Source: Suillus spraguei (Eukaryota; Basidiomycota; Agaricomycetes; Boletales; Suillaceae). From it: a DNA stretch of 64,000 nt. The notes below the pieces were generated by a model, which saw nothing but the letters and a program-made list of their open reading frames with translations, ran no database searches and was not told the DNA's origin. The stretch is taken from assembly GCA_016800925.1 (NCBI GenBank), contig JABCPU010000130.1, positions 1 to 64,000 on the forward strand. Reading direction: 5' to 3'. How positions within the stretch are numbered: position 1 is the stretch's first letter; every line of letters begins with the position of its first letter. Made by a program: the position numbers and the translations under genes. Below are positions 43,737 through 53,785 of the stretch, piece after piece.

Positions 43737-45164
43737 CATCATGGTCAGGGCGTCGAGAGAGAGCATCTGGGACAGCCAATTTGGACCCAGAAACATGGTG
43801 TAACTCGATATCAAAAATAGAAAGGGTAAATTGCCACCATGCTTGTCTCCATGTCAGTTTCTGTGCAGTGCAGAAGTAAAGGAGGTTTTTATGATCGGTG
43901 AAAACCAGAATGGGGTGGGCATTTTCTTCAAGGTAATAACCATTTATTTAGAGCACATATAACTGCTAGTAATTCTTGGTCAAAGATTTGATAGTTTCGT
44001 TCAGCCGGGTTCAAGGATTGGGGGAGATAAGTGCATGGGTGATAAACACCATTTTCATCAGTCTGGTGAAGGACCGCTCCTGTAGCAATGAGGGATGCAT
44101 CCGTGGCGATAGTGAATTGCCATGTTGGGTCAGGATTGCAAAGTACTGGTTGTTTAGTGAATCGTTCCTTCAGGGTGACGAATGTATCTTCACATTCCGA
44201 AGTCCACAGAGACAGAATATCCTTCTTTGTGAGGTCAATGAGGGGTCGAGCTATATCAGAGTAGTGGGAGATGAATGTTCGGTAGAAGTTGCAGAATCCT
44301 AAAAACGATCTGACATCTCTCATGGTTTTTGGCGTCAGCCATTCCTTGATTCCCTGTGTTTTAGTGGTATCCATCGCTACTTGCCCCGGTCTGATGATCA
44401 TTCCGAGATATTCTACCTCATTGGCATCGAAGGTGCACTTCTCTGGTTTCAGGAACAGTTTTCCTTTCGTATTTTCATCAAAATGTGTCTGGTTCTTTCT
44501 CAATGTTCCTCCATATTTGTTGAGAAGATTAGGATGTCGTCCATGTAGATAACCATCCATCCTTCATTGATCTCCTGCTGGAATGTCTGGTTCATGTATG
44601 CTTGGAACGTGGCTGGCGAGTTGCAGAGTCCAAAAAACATTATGTTTGTCTCATACAACCCATATTCTGTAGTGAAGGCAGCTTTCCATCTGTCATTGGG
44701 ATGAATACAGATGTTATTATAACCTAACTGAATGTCCATTTTGGTGAAGAACTGGGTGTTGTGTAATCGTGCGACTAAAGAAACTGGAAGAGGAAGCAGA
44801 TAAGCATTTTTGACCGTCCAATCATTGATATATCGGTAGTCCTGGTATGGCCTAATCTCTCCACTTTTCTTTCCCATGAAGAAGAATCCACTTGCTTGTG
44901 GCAATTTCGATTCGGAAATAAACCCTTTTGCAAGGTTCCCGTCTATAAACATTCTAACCAACTCTCTTTCTTTCTCCAAGAGTGGATAGACCTTCAATGT
45001 ATGAGGGATGAAGCCTGGTTTCATATCAATATGATGATCAATACCAGGGCATTCAGGTGGTAGTTGGTTTAGTCCATCTTTTGCGAAAATGTCAGCAAAG
45101 TCATGGAGATAGGATGGTATGAGTTCGTCGAAAGTCTTCTTCTTCTTTTCCTTCTTGTCGGTTG
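43737..45164 (-). pseudogene. B2 reverse transcriptase and RNase H
   Basis: RT blocks on the minus strand: FISESKLPQASGFFFMGKKS, DYRYINDWTVKNAY, IQLGYNNICIHPNDRWKAAF, EYGLYETNIMFFGLCNSPAT and VIYMDDILIFS. RNase H: IATDASLIATGAVL, FDQELLAVI and the HHV end of the domain. The frame changes near 44520, where an expected HRERTR-like piece shifts. This copy keeps the nine residues that B1 lost before GLCNSP. The solo A LTR at 45165 cuts it from the upstream linker. Confidence 0.83.
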
Positions 45165-45933
45165 TGTTAAGACTGTACTCAAGGGTAGAGAGATCCGAAG
45201 GGCTTTGGCCTCAGTTCGTACACTGTGCCCCTTTCTCGAGTAATGCCCTTTATTTCAGGGAGGAGTTATTCGTCCGAAGACCCGGAAGGGGTTGCGTGAC
45301 GGATCCGGGTGTCCGAAGGTGTCGGATGTAATACGTCCGAAGGTAATTCGGAACGTAAGGAGAGGAAAGAGATTAAGGCTAGTTTCGGAACGAGTTCCCA
45401 ACTAGAAACTAACGGAGATGGACTATCCGAAGATAGAGTCGGAGGTATGGACTATAGGAGTCAATCCTAGGTCTCGGAAGGTGACTTAAAGCGGAGAGTG
45501 ACTTAAGTCCGGAGGAGGCAGAATGAGCAGAATCTAAGATGATATTCGAACTAAGGTTCTACGAAGATCTACAAGTGGTTTATATACAGTAAGTATCTAA
45601 GACGGATAATCAGCAAGTCCGGGACCGAGGGCTATGTACGAAGTGTAACGGAAGTCTATTAGTTATTGCACAGCGGATCAGTAAGCATGAATCGGAAATG
45701 AACACAGGAAACGGATCAGTAACACAGGACGGAAATATAAACAGCCGGAGTACCGGTAGTAGGAGAAATGACGAAAGGAGATAGACGCAGATGTTCACCA
45801 GGGAGTTAAGGTGCGAGAAGTGAGTACATTCGGATGGGTGGTCCGGACAGGATCTGTGGAACGGACGGATATGGAAACGATCGGATCTGGACGGATATGA
45901 TCGGATCTGAGATTAGAAGTATGGTATATGACA
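45165..45933 (-). mobile_element. Solo LTR, family A, in B2
   Basis: It is 769 bp, with TSD GGTTG at 45160-45164 and 45934-45938. On the plus strand it starts TGTTAAGACTGTACTC and ends ATGGTATATGACA, the exact reverse form of the A LTR ends, and it is the same length as the LTRs of the full A element. Confidence 0.95.
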
Positions 45934-45938
45934 GGTTG

Positions 45939-47100
45939 CCAATTCCTGGGCCTTGTTGCTATATTTAGGAGGAGAGAGTTGTTCAAGTCTAGATGTTCCA
46001 TCATGAGTTAGCAGAGTTTCCATGGATACTTCCTCAATGATCCTCATACAACTTCCTTCTATATCATATTCCATGAGGAATTCTCCATCTCCTAACTCAT
46101 AGGATGATATTTCACGAACTTTTGGAGCATGCCATACGTCCTGCATAGTGTCGAACTGTTTGTGGTCTTCTTTTTGTATATCAGTGACAGGATTTGCCTC
46201 TTCATCGGGGATTTCTTCGACAGAAGCAGAGTTGGCATTTGGATATACGGACAGATGATCCTCATCAGGAAAGTACTGAGAGAGTTTTGGTACCATTTTA
46301 TCTCTTTCCAACAACTCTTCTTCTGCTTTTTGTTTCCCTGCGGTTTGCTCGCTTAGCGCGACCGTTTCTCTTATGGCTGAGGTCCTGATCGTCCAATATG
46401 CTCTTCTTGATTCTTTCATTTCTGAATGCGAGGAATCGGAGAGAGCATCCTTGTTGGTTGAATACAAGGGACATTGGGAATGGGTGATACATCAGAGACG
46501 AGGGGTTGGGGATCAATCATATCGGTTAGTGGAGTAAATGTCTGTTGTGGGAGTTTCAAATTTTCCCATTTCCGAGGAGACTTCCGTGGAAATGCTAATG
46601 GAAGATGGTTCTTCTTTCGATCAGTATCAATGTCTGTTTCGATTTCATTGGATTTTGGGGTTTGCAAGAGTGTCAGAGTTTTGGCCGCCCAATCTATGAG
46701 TGGGTTCATGGCTCGAAGCCAGGGGATTCCAAAGAGAATCTGGTCTCTTCATCCAAGCTTGGTAATATTAAATTTCCCGTACATAGTACGTTTATCAATT
46801 CTGATGACCAGAAGGCAGTAATGGGTGATAGGCCCCCCATGGATAAGAGTTCCATCAGTGGTGGTTACCCTGAATGGTTTAGCTAACCACCTTTTCGTGA
46901 TTTTATGAAGTTTTATGAATTCTTCAGAGATGAAGGTTCCTGCTGCTCCCGAGTCTATGACGGCAGTGGTTTCGACGGATTCATGACAAGTACAGGAGAA
47001 TAGAGTAATGGGAATTCGTAGTTCCTTTCGTTCACCTACTGCTCATACAAGTCTTAGTAATACATTTGGAGAAACATACATTGATTTCTTGTTTCTCCAG
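45939..47100 (-). pseudogene. B2 protease and linker region
   Basis: On the minus strand the protease site reads AVIDSGAAGTFISEEF (near 46960), then GIPWLRAMNPLIDWAAKTL and a diverged linker to VWHAPKVREISSYELGDGE (near 46100). Several frame switches occur. The gag-pol junction at about 47105-47120 reads GAGGATTTTTAA, against CAGGATTTTTGATG in B1. Confidence 0.78.
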
Positions 47101-47107
47101 TTTAAAA

Positions 47108-47955
47108 ATCCTCAACCACATGACGCACTGTTTCATTGTCTTCTTCTTCTTCAGGAAGCTCTTTTACTTCAGCCTTTCGGACTGGAACCTTCTTCCTCTT
47201 ATCAGGGCAATTCCCAATTCGATGACCAGTTTGCGACATCCAAAACATTGGCCCTTCTTCATGCATTCCGATCATTCTGCCTCAGAGATGTGATCTACCT
47301 CCATTGTGTCCTTATCTCTCGAGCTTACATAGTGATGGCTCCCATAGTTTTTCTTGGTCTGGGGGCGCCTAAAAGTAATGCCCTTGAACTGTGTGTAGTT
47401 GTTGTCAAGGGTTACACATAGCTTGATGGTTTGTTGGAATGATGTGAGGGAGATACCGGTTTTAAACAGACTGGTAAGGAGACCGTGGTTCAACATGTCA
47501 ATGAAGAATTGTCTCGACAAGGAATCGTCAACAACTTCTGCCTGTCGTGTGAGGGTAGTGAAGTCAGCAATATAAGTCTGCACATCTCCGGTTTGCTTCA
47601 ACTTGCATAATTTTGCCATGGCAGTTCCCTCGGGATTGATTGCCACAAAGTTATCATTGAATTCTTTAAGGAATTCGGTCCATGTACCATATCCTGCTAC
47701 AACTCCAGTGCTTGTCTTGTTAGTAGGGTCTTGAGCGCTCTTCAAGAATCCCTGTGCCCAACTTCCAGTGTTCCCTTCATTCATGAATGATGTGACAAAG
47801 ATAATTCTGCTTTTATCGGTTGTATAGGTCTGATCATTGAGATTCAGATAGGCTTTACACGCGATGAGGAAGCATTCAGCCTTATGTCTGTCGCCATCAA
47901 AGTTGGGGGGATGAGCGATCTTTATTTCATTGGGTTTGGGTGCAATTGCAGACAT
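47108..47955 (-). pseudogene. B2 gag
   Basis: The start MSAIAPKPNEIKIAHPPNF is at 47955, followed by a capsid region parallel to B1 Gag (YTTDKSRIIFVTSFMNEGN, YGTWTEFLKEFNDNF). A TGA lies at about 47270 where B1 has Arg in MERSEC. The knuckle CFGCRK-GHRIGNC is split by a one-base deletion, and the acidic tail ends EDF at the gag stop. Confidence 0.8.
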
Positions 47956-48057
47956 GATGTCATCGTCATTGCGGTACCTCTAGTCCGAGTGTTGATAACT
48001 ATGCGAAGCTTTCTTCTGATCAAGGATCTACGCTCATGAAGGTGTGCATTCAGGGGG

Positions 48058-48068
48058 ACTTTAATCTT
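48058..48068 (-). promoter_or_regulatory. B2 primer-binding site, self-priming type
   Basis: On the minus strand it is AAGATTAAAGT, identical to the B1 site. Its complement ACTTTAATCTT is at 48289-48299 in the 5' LTR (minus strand). The 3' LTR has one mismatch. Confidence 0.82.
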
Positions 48069-48069
48069 T

Positions 48070-48488
48070 TTTTATGAACTAGGGTGGTGTCACCAGCAAC
48101 AGTGCAAAGGCACTTAATTGTTTACTGGGAAGTTCATTTGTTGTTCAAAGGAACAAGACTTGGCCTAAGAGATGCATCTCAAAGGTATCGAGAATAGAGA
48201 CTAAGGCTAAGGAGTGCTTAGACTTAGAGATGATTCAGATGGCTAAGGTTGGAGGCCTTAGCGAATGAAGATTCAGGTAAAACCTAGTAAGATTAAAGTG
48301 AAGTATCTAATGGTAATACAATGCGCTTAAATAAGCCAATATGTGCGCACAGACCAGAGAGACATGAGAAGGTAAATGTGTATCCTAATAGGGAAGGCAA
48401 GTATGGTACAAGCATGTTGAGATGCGTAAGTCGAGAAGGGATCACGTGATATAGGAGAAAAGTATATAGGGGACATATGATTGTAACA
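48070..48488 (-). mobile_element. B2 5' LTR
   Basis: It ends GATTGTAACA at 48488. The inner terminus has decayed (TTTTATGAAC in place of TGTTATGAAC). Its length equals that of the 3' LTR. Confidence 0.9.
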
Positions 48489-48493
48489 TATAT

Positions 48494-48840
48494 GCTCTAT
48501 ATGCTAACACCTTAACACAAACATATTTTCCCTAATTCTTCAGCCTCGCAGCATGGTATCAGCAAAGATAGTGCACTATCCAAAATCCAGGCAAAACATG
48601 CTGGCTTGCAAGTATGAGCCAATCTTAATACTACTTAATTTAATTTGTACCATTCTGTCTGTCAATCATAAAGTAGTTCATGAATGCTCCCCTAATAGTT
48701 GAATGTAAATTGAGCATGAAAGCACAAATAATTTACTGAAGTAACATTGATGTCTTTGATAGCAGCTTTCGAGGGGCTTGTGTAATAGTATATTTGTTTG
48801 CCAAAAGCTCAGCTTTGTGCTGTTGTATGACAGCATAATA
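48494..48840. other. Host sequence right of B2; no gene recognised
   Basis: This is AT-rich sequence with no coding signal. It continues the locus into which B2 inserted. Confidence 0.5.
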
Positions 48841-48889
48841 CCATACCCTGACACACAGTCAGCAATCATCCCTTCAGAAGTAATCTATA

Positions 48890-49620
48890 TAGCCACAGAC
48901 TTGTTTGCCAATAGCCTAAAATCATGTTGTGTATGACAGCCCAGTATCATACACTGGCGCACAGCCAGCAATTGCAGATCTTCCCATGAGAAGCTTCCTA
49001 TCTAAAGCTAGACATATTTTGTGGAAACCCAGCATCATGCTATAGCTTACAATTTTATATCATATACTGACACACAGCCAGCAATTGCAGATCCTCCCAA
49101 GAGAAGCTACCCATCTAAAGCTAGATATATTTTGCAGGAAACAGGCATCATGCTATAGTTTACAATGTCATATCATACACTGGCACACAACTAGCAATTG
49201 TGAATCCTCCCAAAATAAGCTACCCATCTAAAGCTAGATATATTTTGTAGAAAACAGGCATCATGCCATAGCTTACAATTTTATATCATATGCTGGCACA
49301 CAGCCTGTAATTTTGAATCCTTCAATCAGAAACTACCCATCTAAAGCTAGATGTATTTTTTAGAAAACAGACATCATGCTATAGCTTACAATTTTATATC
49401 ATACACTGGCACACAGCCAGCAATTACAGATCCTCTCAAGAGAAACTACCCGTCTAAAGCTAGATATATTTTGCAGGAAACAAGCATCATGCTATAGCTT
49501 ACAATGTTATATCATACACTGGCACACAGCTAGCAATTGCAGATCCTCCCAAAATAAGCTACCCATAGATATATTTTGTAGAAAACAAGTATTATGCTAT
49601 ATTTTACAATACCTGCAATC
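48890..49620. repeat. 113-bp tandem repeat, about six units
   Basis: The landmark CTAAAGCTAG recurs at 49002, 49115, 49228, 49341 and 49454, exactly 113 bp apart each time. A sixth unit lacks CTAAAGCT at about 49567. Each unit also holds CACACAGCCAGCAATTGCAG and CATCATGCTATAGCTTACAA. The units are diverged (roughly 85-95% by eye) and non-coding. Confidence 0.92.
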
Positions 49621-49856
49621 AGAGGCTGCCTATGTATGAATAGACACATTTGACAATAACACTGCAGTATGCTAGTATGTTACAACCAGGTATCATAGGC
49701 ATGTCAATATAATAGGTTTGGGAGATATCACCAACTTAGTCTACCCATCTATTCCTTTGTCATGACATATGCAATTGTAATATATATTATTGGTATTATA
49801 GCTTAGATAAATCTAGCTAAATCTTTGTTATTCTGAGGTCAAATGCCTGATGTAAA

Positions 49857-50080
49857 AGGGGTAACATGCAGATGCACAGGAATAGTTTGGATATGAACAT
49901 AGATCAGATATGTGGATTGGATTGGATGGTTATGAATGCAGATTGGACATGTGTATTGGATTGGATGAGTGGATTGGATGTGTGAACTGGATTGGATGGG
50001 TGGACTGGATATGTATGGATTGGGTGTCCAGATGTGTATGGATCAGATTAGATCTGAACTTGAATGCACAGTATATGACA
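49857..50080 (-). mobile_element. A2 LTR fragment
   Basis: It matches 39390-39690, including the GGATTGGAT-rich repeat and the end GTATATGACA. The rest of the LTR is missing. It is more decayed than the copy in B2. Confidence 0.75.
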
Positions 50081-50154
50081 ATGGTGTTGGTGCCAGTGCT
50101 GAAGTCATCAGCAAAATTTTTTGGCTTTGTGGCAAAATTGAAAGTGCATTCGAG

Positions 50155-50591
50155 TGTTACAATTGTACATACCCCTATACATTTTCCTTCCTTCATGTGA
50201 TCCTTTCCCTTTGTTTGCTCTTTGTTTACTTGACTTATGCATTTCAACACGCTTGTACAATACTTGCCTTCCACATTAGGATACACTTATGTTCTCATGT
50301 CTCATTGGTCCATGCACACATATTGGCTTATTTAAGCACACTGTACTACTATCAGATTCATTACTTTAATCTTACTGGGTTTTACCTTGAACTCCGTTCA
50401 CTAAGGTCTCCAACCTTAGTCGTCTGAATTATCTCTAAGTCTAAGCACTCCTCAGCCTTAGTCTCTATTCTTGATACATTTGAGATGCATCTCTTAGGCA
50501 GAAGTCTCGTTCCTTTGAACGTTACAGAACTTCCCAGCAAACATCAGGTGTCTTTGCACTATTGCTGGTGACGCCATCCCAGTTCATAACA
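50155..50591 (+). mobile_element. Solo LTR, family B
   Basis: It is 437 bp, TGTTACAATTG to AGTTCATAACA, with TCGAG (50150-50154) and TTGAG (50592-50596) as flanks, a TSD with one CpG transition. It contains TATTTAAG and the 11-nt motif ACTTTAATCTT. Confidence 0.88.
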
Positions 50592-50629
50592 TTGAGCTGC
50601 AAAAATAAACCATTAATCAAAGTTAAAAT

Positions 50630-51080
50630 TAACAGACATGACCTACTGCAGCAGCACTTGCAGCAATTATAGCTTGCATGCCCTTCACTTGTAGAGTGTC
50701 TGTGTCGAGTGCCTGTACATTGAGGAATCCAGTAGTCGCATTGATGTGAGCAGACTCAATCATTTCTATCATGAACACCAACTAGTAGATCTTGTTGGGG
50801 TTGTGATTCTCCAGATCCTCATAGAGGAAAGCCCAATTCTTGAAAAGACTTGCTGCTAGTTCCCATTCATAGTCAGCACAACAGAGCCTTCTTCTGTTGA
50901 TCAGCATGCACATTTCATAGTCACCCATGTGGATACTATTTTTCATTCTGCTCACCTTATTCCTGTCTACAGTACTAATATGCTCCCCTTGGTGATTGAA
51001 TCCCACCATGTTCTCAACATATTCACCCTTTTCCATGTCAACAAGTATGCTGACCACACCTTCAAAATAGCATGTTAGCA
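50630..51080 (-). pseudogene. Decayed conserved hypothetical gene, part 1
   Basis: The minus-strand frame contains LTCYFEGVVSILVDMEKGEY, VSRMKNSIHMGDYEMCMLIN and EWELAASLFKNWAFLYEDLE. After a stop it continues with INATTGFLNVQALDTDTLQ and MQAIIAASAAA to a splice-like end near 50630. No domain was recognised. It may be the downstream part of the same locus as 51284-51668. Confidence 0.45.
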
Positions 51081-51283
51081 TAACTCACTTTTTCTCTTAC
51101 CTTGTTTACTTCTTCCTTCTAGCTCACTTTTTGACTTGGTCACTTTTTATGGCTTTTCCGCTTATTATATGATTGTTACTTAATTTCAAAGCATGAGCTT
51201 TTCACATCCAAACAGATAGTGGGAAAAAGTGACAATCTGTAATGATCCATATAAATAAGTGCAAAAAAGCTAGAAAACTAAAC

Positions 51284-51668
51284 TCATGATTTACTGATGT
51301 ATGTGGTGATCTTGATCAGTCTGACAAACTTCTCTAAGAGGTGGTTATGCCACTTGACCTGTTTGTAATAATAGTGGTACTCAAAGTAACTTTTGAAACT
51401 CACTGAACACCTCTTGAAACTCACTTGAATGCCAGCTAACTCATTCAAACTCTTGGCTTGAGTATGACAGAACTGCACAGAAATAAGGTTAAAATGTGCT
51501 TGGCGCACATCGGCATGAAGTCGGACATTCAAGCACTTAGCATTTTTGAAGCGTACATAGCAGGACATAAAGAAACTGTATCTCAAAGTGTGTTCTGGTA
51601 GAAAAAAACTGTACTTCAGCAGTTTCCAACTAATGTAGTCAAAGAGAAACAGATTTTGATTCTGTTGG
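51284..51668 (-). pseudogene. Minus-strand reading frame cut by element A
   Basis: The frame contains FDYISWKLLKYSFFLPEHTL, RYSFFMSCYVRFKNAKCLNV and HTQAKSLNELAGIQVSFKRC. The matching upstream part lies beyond element A (59614-59750: SSMWAVSIRGIYFQLRKSHQ, KFSQCGY). Removing A with one CATAA copy brings the two parts together, with one remaining frame change. I do not recognise the product. It could also be a long frame in non-coding repeat DNA. Confidence 0.45.
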
Positions 51669-51673
51669 CATAA

Positions 51674-52442
51674 TGTCATATACCATACTTCTAATCTCAG
51701 ATCCGATCATATCCGTCCAGATCTGATCGTTTCCATATCCGTCCGGTCCACAGATCCTGTCCGGACCACCCTCCCGAATGTACTCACTTCTTGCACCTTA
51801 ACTCCCTGGTGAACATCTGCGTCTATCTCCTTTCGTCATTTCTCCTACTACCGGTACTCCGGCTGTTTATATTTCCGTCCTGTGTTACTGATCCGTTTCC
51901 TGTGTTCATTTCCGATTCATGCTTACTAATCCGCTGTGCAATAACTAATAGACTTCCGTTACACTTCGTACATAGCCCTCGGTCCCAGACTTGCTAATTA
52001 TCCGTCTTAGAAACTTACTGTATATAAACCACTTGTAGATCTCCGTAGAACCTTAGTTCGAATATCATCTTAGATTCTACTCATTCTGCCTCCTCCGGAC
52101 TTAAGCCACTCTCCGCTTAAAGTCACCTTCCGAGACTTAGGATTGACTCCTATAGTCTATACCTCCGACTCTATCTTCGGATAGTCCATCTCCGTTAGTT
52201 TCTAGTTAGGAACTCGTTCCGAAACTAGCCTTAATCTCTGTCCTCTCCTTACGTTCCGAATTACCTTCGGACGTGTTATATCCGACACCTTCGGACACCC
52301 GGATCCGTCACGCAACCCCTTCCGGGTCTTCGGACGAACAACTCCTCCCTGAAATAAGGGGCATTACTCGAGAAAGGGGCACAGTGTACGAACTGAGGCC
52401 AAAGCCCTTCGGATCTCTCTACCCTTGAGTACAGTCTTAACA
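51674..52442 (+). mobile_element. A element 5' LTR
   Basis: A TATATAAA box is at 52021-52028. The 11-nt motif AGTTCGAATAT at 52055-52065 lies 34 nt downstream, where transcription should start. The LTR ends CTTAACA. Confidence 0.95.
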
Positions 52443-52444
52443 GT

Positions 52445-52455
52445 ATATTCGAACT
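52445..52455 (+). promoter_or_regulatory. A element primer-binding site, self-priming type
   Basis: ATATTCGAACT, two bases after the LTR, is the exact reverse complement of AGTTCGAATAT at 52055-52065. As in family B, the match is 11 nt and falls at the predicted RNA 5' end. A tRNA primer beginning TGG is not seen. The motif also resembles a tRNA T-loop (GTTCGAAT), so internal tRNA priming is a weaker alternative. Confidence 0.82.
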
Positions 52456-52492
52456 CAAACCTTTCCGAGTAACTTAGCAACCATCCCATATC

Positions 52493-53785
52493 ATGCCTCC
52501 CCGTAAAGCTCAAAACACACTCCGAGGAGCCGGACTTGGTCCGATCCAACGAGATCCCACACCCATCGTCCAAACATTTACCAGTTTCTCTCAACGCCGC
52601 GCAAGCATGAGCGACATAGGTCAGAGTATCTCCGCCCGTCAAGTCAGACCGGATCCGATAACACCAACTCGGAACCCGGATAACCCAGACCCCAATTCGC
52701 GCCCGACCATTCGCTTTGATGATGAGCTGCGCAGTAATCTACCAGATGATGAAGTTGATGATCCGGACAACGAGGACCTGGATGACGAAGAAGATAAAAT
52801 CCACCTAAACCCTCAGGACCGGGTCCTAGCCCAACTATCCGTAGCCATTAACCACCTCGCTCGCAGTAGCCGTCGCACCCCCACCTCGGATGATAGCAAA
52901 GTCAAAGTCCGTGAGCCAGATACCTTTGATGGGTCCGAACCTCGCAAGCTCCGGGCATTCTTCGTCCAATGTGAGCTCAACTTCCAGAGCAAACCTAGCG
53001 CTTTCCATTCCGGACGCGCTAAAGTAAATTTCGCCCAATCCTACCTTAAGGGTATGGCTCTCGAGTGGTTTGAGCCGGACCTCCTTTCGGACGGATATAG
53101 CAACCGTCCGGACTGGATGGATGACTACTCCGAGTTCATGCTCGAGCTCCAAACCAATTTCGGACCACACGATCCCTCCGGAGATGCAGAGATGCAGTTA
53201 GAACAACTCCACATGCGTGACAGACAACGCATCAACAAGTACGTTGTAGAATTCCAGCGACTTGCCTCCCAAGTACGTGAATGGGGAGACGGAGCCCTAC
53301 GACGCCAATTCTACAATGGACTTCCGGCCCGAATCAAAGATGAGATTAGTCGCATGGGTAAGCCCACTACCCTTTCGGAGTTCAAGACTCTCGCCCAGAC
53401 CATCGATGCCCGTTACTGGGAATGGAGGGGCGAAGTCACCCGAGAGAGTAGAACCACCTCTTCCAATCCTCCCAGGCAGTCAACATCCGACCGGACGAAC
53501 TCCAACTCATCCGGATCCGATACGCCCAAATTCAATAAACCCACATACTCCACAGCATCCTCTACCCCGAAAGTTTCGGATCTTCCTAGTGTTGTTGGTA
53601 CAGACGGAAAGCTAACCACCCAGGAGCGTCAGAGACGTTTTGACAAAAAGCTCTGTATGTTCTGCGGCGGACCTGGTCACACTGCCCGGGAATGCACCAA
53701 ATCCACTTCGCGCGCTGCCAAAGGCCGCGCCGCTGTGCTCACTCCGGAAACGGAACCGGAAGCCTCGGATGAGGCAAAAAATTAG
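52493..53785 (+). CDS. A element Gag with zinc knuckle
   Basis: The product is 430 residues. The N-terminal third is disordered and acidic (PDDEVDDPDNEDLDDEED). The capsid region (about residues 130-300) contains FDGSEPRKLRAFFVQCELNF, ALEWFEPDLL and RQFYNGLPARIKDEI. A Ser/Thr-rich linker leads to the CCHC knuckle CMFCGGPGHTAREC near residue 388. It ends ...DEAKN-TAG at 53783-53785, immediately after a slippery heptamer. The frame is intact. Confidence 0.9.
   Translation: MPPRKAQNTLRGAGLGPIQRDPTPIVQTFTSFSQRRASMSDIGQSISARQVRPDPITPTRNPDNPDPNSRPTIRFDDELRSNLPDDEVDDPDNEDLDDEEDKIHLNPQDRVLAQLSVAINHLARSSRRTPTSDDSKVKVREPDTFDGSEPRKLRAFFVQCELNFQSKPSAFHSGRAKVNFAQSYLKGMALEWFEPDLLSDGYSNRPDWMDDYSEFMLELQTNFGPHDPSGDAEMQLEQLHMRDRQRINKYVVEFQRLASQVREWGDGALRRQFYNGLPARIKDEISRMGKPTTLSEFKTLAQTIDARYWEWRGEVTRESRTTSSNPPRQSTSDRTNSNSSGSDTPKFNKPTYSTASSTPKVSDLPSVVGTDGKLTTQERQRRFDKKLCMFCGGPGHTARECTKSTSRAAKGRAAVLTPETEPEASDEAKN

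Larger units (their letters stand above)
37259..48488 (-). mobile_element. Ty3/gypsy chromovirus B2, minus strand, with four LTR insertions
   Basis: The LTRs are at 48070-48488 (5') and 37259-37677 (3'), 419 bp each, with TSD TATAT at 37254-37258 and 48489-48493. The internal order on the minus strand is the same as in B1, with clear protein similarity in every domain. Four later insertions are a solo A LTR (45165-45933), a solo C-like LTR (42769-43732), a D LTR (to 40585) and an A-like LTR (to 39690). The many stops and frame changes make it older than B1. Confidence 0.93.

Noticed and set aside
45119..45331. ORF ending in VRRPGRGCVTDPGVRRCRM, repeated at 52276-52458 and 59442-59750
   Set aside because: The recurrence is due to copies of the A LTR; it is LTR sequence, not a gene family.
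52445..52455. tRNA T-arm as primer site for element A
   Set aside because: ATATTCGAACT does resemble a T-loop complement, but the exact 11-nt match to the predicted RNA 5' end and the parallel in family B explain it better.
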